Assembly (NCBI GenBank): GCA_030830765.1
Contig: JAURMJ010000040.1
Span: forward strand, 1-14,314
DNA length: 14,314 nt
Origin: Quisquiliibacterium sp.
GTDB lineage: Bacteria; Pseudomonadota; Gammaproteobacteria; Burkholderiales; Burkholderiaceae_E
Reading direction: 5' to 3'
Shown here: piece after piece, positions 7,775-14,314 of the stretch
How the letters are laid out: the number at the start of each line of letters is the position of its first letter
Position numbering within the stretch: the first letter of the stretch is position 1
Notes under the pieces: model-generated
What the model was told of the DNA's origin: nothing
Seen by the model: only the letters and a program-made list of their open reading frames with translations
Databases searched by the model: none
Position numbers and translations under genes: made by a program

Positions 7775-9457
7775 ATGCGCCATCAAAGACTGTTCGCTGC
7801 AGGCTGCCTGTTCGTGCTCTTGACCAGCATGATGCTGGCGCTCGTCTGGCCGCTCTCAACCGTCTCGTCGGGTTCATCACCACGAGCGGAGTCGTCGAAC
7901 GCAGCTGCAGGCCCGGATCCGATTCAGTCAAATCCGGTGGCTTCCCAAGCTTCTGCAGCAGGCGATGCAATGTTGCGGAAATCGGAACACCGCTTCGGTT
8001 GCCTGTCGTATTCCCCGTTCAGACACCCGGGTAGCACGCCCTGGGGCGATAAAGAGCCGATCACGCCCGCACAGATTGAACGCGATCTGAAACTGTTGGC
8101 TGCGCTGACTGGCTGCGTCCGTACCTATGGCACGTCCAAGGGGCTTGACCAGGTCCCGGCAGTTGCCAAGCAGTTGGGGTTCAAGGTCTGGATCGGCGCC
8201 TGGATCGGCTCAGATGACCGGCTCAATACCCTGGAGATTACGCGCGCCCTCGAACTCTCGGCTGCCTTCCCTGGAACGATCGAGCGAGTGATCGTCGGCA
8301 GCGAAACGCTGCTCCGGGGAGAGCAACGCGCAGGCGCACTGGCCCTGCTGCTGGCCAATGCCCGCACACGCTCAACGGTTCCGATTTCCTACGCGGATGT
8401 CTGGGAGTTCTGGCTTCGCCATGCGGACACACTGGCACCGGTGGTCGATGAAGCGCTGGTCCACATCCTTCCGTACTGGGAAGACATTCCAGTCGGCATC
8501 GACGCTGCAGTCGATCATTTATTCGACACCTGGACCCGGATGCGGGAACGCCTGGCGCCGCTGCCGGTCATCGTTGGCGAGACCGGTTGGCCCGCAGCCG
8601 GACGCATGCGGGGCAGCGCCCGGCCAGGGATTGGCGAGCAGACGCAGTTCTTTAGGCAGCTGCAGGCGCGCACCGTGCCGCAGCAGATGCCGATCAATGT
8701 GGTCGAGGCCTTCGATCAACCCTGGAAAGCCGGCCTGGAAGGACTGGCCGGGGGCAGCTGGGGCTTGTTTCGGTCTGACGGGCGTCTGCGCTATCAGCAG
8801 GCCGGACCAATCCCGTCGGCATTTTCGGCAACAATGCTCGCGTCCTCACTCGCCGCAGGTTTAGCGTTGGGCCTGCTGATTGTCTCGGGCCGGCCCGGCG
8901 CGCGCATGATCGGAGCACTGGGCGGGGCCTTGATCGCAATCCTCGCACTGATCCAGATTCAGGATCTGGGCTTCGCCGCAACCGGCACCTGGCCCTGGTG
9001 GTCGCGCTGCCTGACCCTGCTCCTATCCTCGCTGTGGGCGGCGATCGTGCTGAGGGATTTCAGCCATGCAATGTCGGCGGACGAGCCAATCCGGCGCAGC
9101 AACGGCACTCGACTACAGGCCGCCACCGATTCCCTCGGGCTTGTCGCAGTCACCGTCTATGCACTGTGGCTTGGGACGGACGGTCGATACCTCGATCTGG
9201 CCTGGCCGGCGCTGATGGCACCGGTCATGCTGATCACGTTACGCAATGCATTGGCGGCCGCGTCTCGGCCAACCGGACTGCCCAGACTGGCGGGTCTGCC
9301 TGATCTTTTTGTTTCGATGATTCTGCTGGCTGCCGCGGTTGTAGTTCTCTGGCTCGAAGGCTCGGCCAATCTCAGCGCGCTGATGGTTGTCGGTCTGATG
9401 ACCGCACTTGCCGTCTGTTCAATGTTTCGATACCGGACTGTCGCTGAGGGCCGATAG
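7775..9457 (+). CDS. GH17 transglycosylase-like protein with polytopic membrane tail (NdvC / 'beta-(1-6) glucan synthase' type)
   Basis: This 560-residue protein has an N-terminal signal anchor (about 6-27), a low-complexity linker rich in Ser/Ala/Pro (28-65), a periplasmic GH17 domain (about 72-345) and about seven hydrophobic segments from 350 to 550. The nucleophile motif is IVGETGWP (E269). The acid/base motif reads VIVGSETL, with E177 kept but Ser176 where GH17 enzymes normally have Asn. It shares EAFDQPWK and the general order of motifs with the GH17 domain of the divergent neighbour, so the two are paralogous. It lacks a GT2 domain. Proteins of this architecture are annotated as beta-(1-6) glucan synthases and resemble Bradyrhizobium NdvC, so a role in branching or remodelling the NdvB glucan is inferred. 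There is no ribosome site at the ATG; coupling to the preceding small ORF is possible. Its 3' end overlaps the sulfatase-like gene by 39 bases. Confidence 0.85.
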   Translation: MRHQRLFAAGCLFVLLTSMMLALVWPLSTVSSGSSPRAESSNAAAGPDPIQSNPVASQASAAGDAMLRKSEHRFGCLSYSPFRHPGSTPWGDKEPITPAQIERDLKLLAALTGCVRTYGTSKGLDQVPAVAKQLGFKVWIGAWIGSDDRLNTLEITRALELSAAFPGTIERVIVGSETLLRGEQRAGALALLLANARTRSTVPISYADVWEFWLRHADTLAPVVDEALVHILPYWEDIPVGIDAAVDHLFDTWTRMRERLAPLPVIVGETGWPAAGRMRGSARPGIGEQTQFFRQLQARTVPQQMPINVVEAFDQPWKAGLEGLAGGSWGLFRSDGRLRYQQAGPIPSAFSATMLASSLAAGLALGLLIVSGRPGARMIGALGGALIAILALIQIQDLGFAATGTWPWWSRCLTLLLSSLWAAIVLRDFSHAMSADEPIRRSNGTRLQAATDSLGLVAVTVYALWLGTDGRYLDLAWPALMAPVMLITLRNALAAASRPTGLPRLAGLPDLFVSMILLAAAVVVLWLEGSANLSALMVVGLMTALAVCSMFRYRTVAEGR

Positions 9458-11089
9458 CAGCGTCGCGGTCAGGTCATGCAGACCACCCAGCGGCTTTGCA
9501 TCCGGATGCATCCCATCGCGAAAGCCGAGCCGACGAAACCGCTCGAGCAGCTGTGAATCCCTGGCAACGAGATAAACCGGCACGTCCCAGCGCGCGCCCT
9601 CACCAGCCACATTGGTGGTCGGCTGATGATCTCCAACCAGCAGATACACCGTGTCGCGTGCCTCCGGAAGCGAGAAAAATCCAGTCAGCCAGGTATGCGC
9701 GTAGTTGACCGTGCTCAGGTAATCCGGTCGCATATCCTGCCAGTTGACCTTCTGCGCACTGGCCTGTGCAACAGCGGCCTCATCGAAGGGGCTCTTCGTC
9801 AGCACTCTGGCCCAGTCGGGCTGGTAGGGCGGCGTTGGCACGAACGGAAAATGCGTGGCCATCGTCGCGAAGATTGTCATTCTGGGGCGCGCAGCGGGCG
9901 TGGCCGGATAGGCCTGAAGCAGCCTGGCCATCGCGTACTGATCCGGGATCTTCCAGTAGCCAAATGGCGGCCCCTCGTAGCCCAGCGATGGACCATCGAG
10001 ATACACATCGAATCCGTAATAGCCGCGTTCGACCCAGTCCCAGAATACCGACGGGTAGACGCCGAAGGTCTCATAGCCGGCCTGTCTGAAGACGCTCAGC
10101 AGGGTCGGTCGCTCGGTGGTGATCAGCAGGTCATGACGCCGTGGATCCGACAGGTCGATGCCGGATAGCAAAGACAGGTGCGCCAGATCACTGGCGCCGC
10201 CGATCGTCGGTGATCGGTAGTAGGCACTGACAACCTGGCGGCCACTGGCGCTGATCGCCTCGGCCAGCTGCTCGCGGGATGGACCGACACGGGCGGCCAC
10301 CTGCGGATCGTCATAGAGCACCGCACCAAAGGACTCAAGAAACATCAGCATCAAATCGCGCCTGCCGAGGGCAGCCAGTGCCCGCCCGGGCGGCTGCTCA
10401 AGCGCCGTGTCGACGACCGTGCGCGCCGGCAACAGCTGCGCAATGCGCTCCGGGGAGCGCGAATCCCAGACCAGCTTCAGTTCTCGCCAGTAAGTCGGCA
10501 TGACCGGCTTGGACACATAGGGCCAGGTTGCGACAACCCCCGCATAGTTGGCTGCGCACAGCAGGATGAAGGGTGTCAGGACAGCCCACAGCCGCTTCGA
10601 TCGCGACCAGGGCAGCAAGGCCTCGCCCAAGATCCGGATCACATACCTGAGACCCCAGATCACCGACCAGGTCCCCACCGCAATCGCCACTGAAACAAGG
10701 ACAACAGCCCAGGGTGGCGAGCCGGTTGCAGTCACCCAAATGAAGCGGGGCAGTTGCGGCACATCCCAGTAGAGGCTGATCGGACGCCCAAACAATGTCG
10801 GCGCAACCACATCGACATAACGCCCGAGAATCAGCAGCCCGTAGATCGCTGCCAGCACGGTCAGGCCACGCCCAGGCACCCGGCCGGACCGTGCCATCCA
10901 GATACAAAGCACCAGGACCAGCCCGACAAATTCCGGCGCGATCCGGCTGTCCGGCTGCACGGCAATCGTCGGCCACCATGAGGTGAAACTGAGCAGGCCG
11001 TTCAGGAAAATCAGCGCGAGCGCCAAGGGGAGCGCACCACGCCAGGATCGGAGCGACTGCACAGCGACAGACTGGGGTTGAGGCTGCAT
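9419..11089 (-). CDS. Membrane sulfatase-fold protein, LTA synthase/OpgB-like (probable phosphoglycerol or related transferase)
   Basis: This 556-residue protein has about five N-terminal hydrophobic segments (roughly 18-38, 52-66, 75-95, 126-150, 167-187) followed by a periplasmic alkaline phosphatase/sulfatase-fold domain (about 240-550). Metal-site motifs are visible: MFLESFG (E252), KIPDQY (D383), ATHFPF (H413) and VGDHQPT (D487, H488). The nucleophile region reads SPTIGGASDLAHLSLLSG (293-310), with Ser300 the likeliest nucleophile. In the LTA synthase/OpgB group such enzymes transfer phosphoglycerol from phosphatidylglycerol to polymers; OpgB decorates osmoregulated periplasmic glucans. 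Beside two glucan genes, glucan substitution is a reasonable inference, but phosphoethanolamine transfer or another ester chemistry is not excluded. The ATG at 11089 has only a weak GAAG site. It is convergent with the upstream GH17 gene. Confidence 0.8.
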   Translation of the reverse strand: MQPQPQSVAVQSLRSWRGALPLALALIFLNGLLSFTSWWPTIAVQPDSRIAPEFVGLVLVLCIWMARSGRVPGRGLTVLAAIYGLLILGRYVDVVAPTLFGRPISLYWDVPQLPRFIWVTATGSPPWAVVLVSVAIAVGTWSVIWGLRYVIRILGEALLPWSRSKRLWAVLTPFILLCAANYAGVVATWPYVSKPVMPTYWRELKLVWDSRSPERIAQLLPARTVVDTALEQPPGRALAALGRRDLMLMFLESFGAVLYDDPQVAARVGPSREQLAEAISASGRQVVSAYYRSPTIGGASDLAHLSLLSGIDLSDPRRHDLLITTERPTLLSVFRQAGYETFGVYPSVFWDWVERGYYGFDVYLDGPSLGYEGPPFGYWKIPDQYAMARLLQAYPATPAARPRMTIFATMATHFPFVPTPPYQPDWARVLTKSPFDEAAVAQASAQKVNWQDMRPDYLSTVNYAHTWLTGFFSLPEARDTVYLLVGDHQPTTNVAGEGARWDVPVYLVARDSQLLERFRRLGFRDGMHPDAKPLGGLHDLTATLLSALSDSPVSKH

Positions 11090-11111
11090 CGATCTTCAGT
11101 CAGGTCAGGCA

Positions 11112-11176
11112 GGGCTCGGAGAATCGAACCTTGCACCTGCAGGCTCAGCGGCAGACGACCGCTGAGCTGCAGGCCC
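11112..11176 (-). other. tRNA-like remnant (no anticodon arm)
   Basis: Read on the minus strand, this 65-base segment begins GGGCCTGCAGCTCAG and ends CGAGCCC, and these ends pair at six of seven acceptor positions. A T-arm-like GGTTCGATTC is present, and GGTGC precedes it as in the true tRNA at 2104-2182. The segment between D arm and T arm is too short for an anticodon arm, and the T stem pairs poorly. It therefore looks like a decayed or rearranged tRNA copy rather than a working one. A purely chance resemblance cannot be excluded. Confidence 0.4.
11136..11173 (-). terminator. Long GC-rich hairpin after the NIPSNAP gene, no U-tract
   Basis: CCTGCAGGCTCAGCGG (11136-11151) pairs with CCGCTGAGCTGCAGG (11159-11173) across a 7-base loop, giving a 15-bp stem with one bulged base. 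It begins 12 bases after the stop of the minus-strand NIPSNAP gene and 47 bases before the sulfatase-like start. It could end or attenuate transcription, but no T-run follows on either strand, so it is not a standard intrinsic terminator. Confidence 0.4.
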
Positions 11177-11184
11177 ACAGGGTA

Positions 11185-11520
11185 TCAGCTGTCCAGATTG
11201 GACGTTCCCTGGTACTGACTGGTCGGTACGATCCTCGTGACCTTCATCTTCTCGCGCAACAGCATTTCATCAATGCTGGGCTTGATTTTTTCAGTCCATT
11301 CGGCGGACTTGTAGACCGCGTCATATTGCTGTTCGCGCTGCGCTTCAGACTCGAAGCGGCGGATCCAGACAAACGCATCCGGATCATCCTCCACCGTGAA
11401 GCAACCAACGACCTGCATCCCATGCGACTTCTGGAATGGCACGATGCGCTCGTGCATCAACTGCACCCAGCGATCGCGCATGCCGGGGCGCAGCCAGTAC
11501 TGGCGGTATTCGTAGAACAT
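11185..11520 (-). CDS. NIPSNAP-family small protein
   Basis: This 111-residue protein has the ferredoxin-like alpha+beta barrel pattern of NIPSNAP domain proteins: an opening [13 protein letters not shown], a central [19 protein letters not shown], and a helix with [14 protein letters not shown]. Such proteins form small cytoplasmic dimers of unclear biochemical role, often near catabolic genes. There are two in-frame ATGs. AAAGGAG at 11527-11533 touches the first (11526) but lies 6 bases from the second (11520), which is therefore chosen. It is divergent from the racemase gene across about 120 bases and is followed by a strong hairpin. No signal peptide or membrane segment is seen. Confidence 0.85.
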   Translation of the reverse strand: MFYEYRQYWLRPGMRDRWVQLMHERIVPFQKSHGMQVVGCFTVEDDPDAFVWIRRFESEAQREQQYDAVYKSAEWTEKIKPSIDEMLLREKMKVTRIVPTSQYQGTSNLDS

Positions 11521-11526
11521 CAGCAT

Positions 11527-11533
11527 CTCCTTT
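11527..11533 (-). promoter_or_regulatory. Ribosome binding site that decides the NIPSNAP start
   Basis: AAAGGAG on the minus strand is a near-perfect Shine-Dalgarno sequence. Its distance to the ATG at 11520 is 6 bases and to the ATG at 11526 zero, so translation should begin at the second ATG. Confidence 0.75.
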
Positions 11534-11629
11534 GACGTGGACTGACACCGGCGGCAGCTTACAGTTTCAGATTATCCGCAGGCTGAACCGCTTTCCGACC
11601 TACGGCAATTCACCCGTTTTTGAGCGCGC

Positions 11630-11635
11630 TATCAT
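11630..11635 (+). promoter_or_regulatory. -10-like element directly before the racemase start
   Basis: TATCAT ends 7 bases before the ATG at 11643, which would put transcription start at or next to the start codon. No ribosome site is visible for this gene. The upstream -35 match (TTCACC, 11609-11614 region, 15-base spacing) is weak. Confidence 0.25.
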
Positions 11636-11642
11636 CGACATC

Positions 11643-12791
11643 ATGGGACCACTGACTGGAATCAAAGTCCTCGAGTTCGAGGCAATCGGACCCGGGCCGT
11701 TCTGCGGGATGATGCTCTCCGACATGGGCGCCGATGTGCTGCTCGTCGAGCGTCCGCAGGATCCGGGATTGGGCGTCGCGCGCGCCCGTTGGACCGACGT
11801 GATGTCGCGCGGCAGACGCTCGGTCACGCTCGACCTGAAAACACCGGAGGGCGTCGCCGCAGCGATCGAACTGGCGAGCAAGGCCGATGCGCTGATCGAG
11901 GGTTTCCGCCCTGGCGTGATGGAACGGATCGGACTGGGGCCGGACAAACTGCTTGGGGTGAACCCGCGACTGGTCTACGGCCGCATGACCGGCTGGGGTC
12001 AGCAGGGTCCGATGGCGCTGCGTGCCGGCCATGACATCAACTACATCGCGCTGACGGGCGCCCTGCATGCGATCGGGCGCGCAGGTGAAGCACCGGTCCC
12101 GCCTCTGAACCTGGTCGGCGATTTCGGTGGCGGCGGCATGTTGCTGGCTTTTGGCATCGCCTGCGGGCTTCTTGAAGCAAAGAATTCTGGCAAGGGTCAG
12201 GTCGTTGATGCCGCCATGGTGGATGGTGCTTCAACTCTGGCGGCCATGTTCTTCGGCATGATGGCCGCTGACCGCTGGACTGAAACCCGTGGCGAGAACA
12301 TCCTGGACACAGGCGCGCCCTGGTACGACACCTACGAGACGCTCGACGGCAAACACGTGGCCATCGGTTCAATCGAGCCCAAGTTCTATGCAGAACTGCT
12401 TGAGCGACTTGGCCTGAGCGAAGAACCGTTGCCGAAGCAGAACGACCGCGCCGGCTGGCCTGTCCTTCGCGCCAGATTCACCGAAGTGTTCAAGTCGAAG
12501 TCCCGCGACGAATGGGTTGCGATCTTTGACGGGTCGGACGCCTGCTTTGCACCGGTGCTTACGTTCTCCGAGGCGCGCACCAATGCCCACAATCTGGCTC
12601 GCGGCACGCATGTGAAAATCGGGCCGATCGAGCAACCGGGTCCAGCCCCACGCTTTTCTCGCACACCAGGCGCCATCCGGAATGTGCCCCCCGAACGAGG
12701 TCAGTTCGGCCGTGCCGCACTGACTGACTGGGGGTTTTCTGCGACGCAGATCAGCGATCTGCAAAATCAAGGTCTCGGATTTCTCGAATGA
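11643..12791 (+). CDS. CaiB/BaiF family enzyme, alpha-methylacyl-CoA racemase type
   Basis: This 382-residue cytoplasmic enzyme belongs to the family III CoA-transferase fold. It opens with [19 protein letters not shown] and has the conserved [15 protein letters not shown] (86-100). Three residues align with the catalytic set of the Mycobacterium tuberculosis racemase MCR: H130 in AGHDINY, D160 in LVGDFGGG and E245 in GSIEPKFY. Retention of all three favours 2-methylacyl-CoA racemase over a CoA-transferase, whose family also keeps the Asp. Such racemases epimerise branched acyl-CoA before stereospecific beta-oxidation, for example in isoprenoid or sterol side-chain breakdown. The ATG at 11643 is chosen because homologues begin at this point; no ribosome site is visible. 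The stop overlaps the next start (ATGA), so the flavoprotein is almost certainly co-translated with it. Confidence 0.9.
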   Translation: MGPLTGIKVLEFEAIGPGPFCGMMLSDMGADVLLVERPQDPGLGVARARWTDVMSRGRRSVTLDLKTPEGVAAAIELASKADALIEGFRPGVMERIGLGPDKLLGVNPRLVYGRMTGWGQQGPMALRAGHDINYIALTGALHAIGRAGEAPVPPLNLVGDFGGGGMLLAFGIACGLLEAKNSGKGQVVDAAMVDGASTLAAMFFGMMAADRWTETRGENILDTGAPWYDTYETLDGKHVAIGSIEPKFYAELLERLGLSEEPLPKQNDRAGWPVLRARFTEVFKSKSRDEWVAIFDGSDACFAPVLTFSEARTNAHNLARGTHVKIGPIEQPGPAPRFSRTPGAIRNVPPERGQFGRAALTDWGFSATQISDLQNQGLGFLE

Positions 12792-14314
12792 GCCTGAAGC
12801 GGCATCTTTCAGCTGATGTTCTGGTCATCGGCGCTGGCGGGGCCGGCATGTACGCGGCGCTTGAGGCTCAGCGTCTCGGTGCAAAAGTGCTGCTGGTCGA
12901 CCGCAGCCTGATCGGTCGGGGCGGATCCACCGTGATGGCCCAGATGACTGTCGCGGCAGCAATGGGTGGGGCGTGCCCGGATCACTGGGAACATCATCTT
13001 GCCGACACGCTGGCTGCGGGGCGCGGCCTTTGCGAGCCGGACCTCGCCCGGCTCGTCTGTGAGCAGGGAATTGAGTGCATCGCACAACTTGATGACTGGG
13101 GTGTCGGCTGGGCTCGTGAAGAAGATCAGTTCGCCCAGGTTCATGCCCCCGGGCATGACCGGGCTCGCTGCGTGTACGTTGATTTTCTTGACACCGGGCC
13201 TGCGGTCTCCCGCACCTTGCGAACCCGACTGGTCCGGACGCCGCAGATTCAGCGAATCGGTGAAGTGGTGGTGACCGACCTTGTCATCCGGGACGGACAA
13301 TGCCGCGGTGCGATGGCGCTTCATCTGCCAAGCGCCACAACGCTGAGCTTGCAGGCGGACGCGGTGATTATTGCCACTGGCGGACTGACACGCCTTTACC
13401 GCCGCAACAGTGGGTCGGCCAATTCAGGGGGAGACGGTTACGCACTCGCACTGCGCGCAGGAGCCGAACTGGTCGATATGGAGTTTGTTCAGTTCTTCCC
13501 GATCGGTCATCTTGCGCCGCGACTGATCGGCATGGACCCGATCATGTGGGATCCGTTCCGCTACAAGCTTGGCGGCAGACTGCTCAACGCACAGATGCAG
13601 GAGTTCACCGAACACTACGGCACCCCGGAAAACGGCCGTTACCGGATCACCCGGGATCTTGCGACCTATGCGATTACCAAGGAAGTTGCCGCCGGACGGG
13701 GTTCACCGCACGGTGGCGCCTGGTTGTCATTCCAACATCTGGACGAGGCCACGCTACGCCAGGCCTTCGGACCGGTCATCGACCGACTGGCCCGCAATGG
13801 CATTGACCTGACCCAAACACCCATCGAAGTTGCACCGATTGCCCATTACCACATGGGTGGCATCGCCGTTGATGCTTGCATGCGGACCGCCGTTGCCGGT
13901 CTTTTCGCAGCGGGCGAGGCAGTCGGCGGTTCAAACGGCGCCAATCGACTGTCCGGCAATGCAATTACAGAAGCGCTCGTCTTTGGACGGCTGGCCGGCG
14001 CTCAGGCAGCCGGGTATGCGACAGCCGCACGCTCTGAGCCGCAATCGGCCTGGCATGGCGAAGGTCCGGAGCGCGAATGGCTGGAAAGCCGTCAAGGGCA
14101 ACCGAGTCGGAACTACGCCGCGCTGATTGAACAACTGCAGTCGATCATGGCTGATGACGTCGGCCCATTCCGCTCTGCTGCCGGGCTTGCCCGGGCGGAC
14201 AGGCAAATCGCTGCCATGTCAGCCGAGATCGGCGATGCACCGCCAGCAGGTGTCAAGGGATATGACGCCCAGTTACTCGATTGGATCGATCTGAGGCAGA
14301 TGCTTCTGGTCGCG
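12788..14314 (+). CDS. FrdA/SdhA/NadB-like FAD flavoprotein, partial (3' end outside window)
   Basis: The frame starts at the ATG overlapping the racemase stop and is open to the window end, 509 codons. The FAD-binding Rossmann motif is [10 protein letters not shown] (11-20), with a second FAD segment [20 protein letters not shown] (371-390). Family residues seen are R289 in TRDLATYAI (the proton-delivery Arg position), H353 in AHYHMGG and R387. The substrate His normally in QFHPTG is replaced: the segment reads VQFFPIGH, with Phe237 and Ile239. The His that binds FAD covalently in SdhA is also absent, so FAD is probably non-covalent, as in NadB. There is no signal peptide. The enzyme is thus an oxidoreductase of the fumarate reductase superfamily with an altered substrate pocket. 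Coupling to an acyl-CoA racemase suggests a catabolic step, but the substrate is unknown. An iron-sulfur partner may lie beyond the window. Confidence 0.85.
   Translation, partial: MSLKRHLSADVLVIGAGGAGMYAALEAQRLGAKVLLVDRSLIGRGGSTVMAQMTVAAAMGGACPDHWEHHLADTLAAGRGLCEPDLARLVCEQGIECIAQLDDWGVGWAREEDQFAQVHAPGHDRARCVYVDFLDTGPAVSRTLRTRLVRTPQIQRIGEVVVTDLVIRDGQCRGAMALHLPSATTLSLQADAVIIATGGLTRLYRRNSGSANSGGDGYALALRAGAELVDMEFVQFFPIGHLAPRLIGMDPIMWDPFRYKLGGRLLNAQMQEFTEHYGTPENGRYRITRDLATYAITKEVAAGRGSPHGGAWLSFQHLDEATLRQAFGPVIDRLARNGIDLTQTPIEVAPIAHYHMGGIAVDACMRTAVAGLFAAGEAVGGSNGANRLSGNAITEALVFGRLAGAQAAGYATAARSEPQSAWHGEGPEREWLESRQGQPSRNYAALIEQLQSIMADDVGPFRSAAGLARADRQIAAMSAEIGDAPPAGVKGYDAQLLDWIDLRQMLLVA

Noticed and set aside
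11097..11182. Functional second tRNA gene upstream of the sulfatase-like gene
   Set aside because: Although acceptor-like and T-loop-like sequences occur, there is no anticodon arm, the T stem does not pair well and the length is about 65 bases.

Overview
The window is a piece of a GC-rich (roughly 60%) proteobacterial chromosome, most likely a gammaproteobacterium. The grounds are the encoded CCA end and sequence of the tRNA, the GH17-GT2 glucan synthase type known from Pseudomonas/Azotobacter relatives, and the Shine-Dalgarno usage. I cannot fix the order or genus. Coding density is high, no gap exceeds 300 bases, and I see no insertion sequence, integrase, phage gene or CRISPR array. Base composition looks even throughout.

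Left block (1-2182, minus strand): an acyl-CoA thioesterase cut by the window edge, an M20-family amidohydrolase (hippurate hydrolase type), and a tRNA with a CAU anticodon, probably the minor isoleucine tRNA.

Redox/ATP-grasp block (2374-4858, plus strand): a secreted thioredoxin-fold protein, a short CcdA-type membrane thiol transporter and an ATP-grasp ligase. All junctions overlap, so this looks like one transcription unit. The thioredoxin has a CGTC active site but lacks the usual cis-proline.

Envelope glucan block (4783-11089): a 909-residue GH17-GT2 fusion (NdvB type, minus), a GH17 protein with a multi-pass membrane tail (NdvC / 'beta-(1-6) glucan synthase' type, plus) and a membrane sulfatase-fold protein of the LTA synthase/OpgB kind (minus). 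My inference is that they synthesise, remodel and possibly phosphoglycerol-substitute a periplasmic beta-glucan. The genes alternate in orientation. Both convergent junctions overlap at their 3' ends (76 and 39 bases), and the two GH17 genes stand head to head across a 262-base spacer. That spacer holds a possible 60-codon leader ORF that ends two bases before the second GH17 gene.

Right block (11112-14314): a tRNA-like hairpin sequence lacking an anticodon arm, a small NIPSNAP-family gene (minus), then a divergent plus-strand pair joined by an ATGA overlap. The pair is an alpha-methylacyl-CoA racemase-type CaiB family enzyme and an FrdA/SdhA/NadB-like flavoprotein, the latter open at the window end. 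The flavoprotein has Phe in place of the substrate-binding His usually found in this family.

The best candidates for something undescribed are the thioredoxin-CcdA-ATP-grasp unit next to the glucan genes, the head-to-head GH17 pair with its leader ORF and an altered Asn-Glu dyad, and the racemase-flavoprotein pair. All functional links between genes are inferences from motifs and context; no database search was possible.
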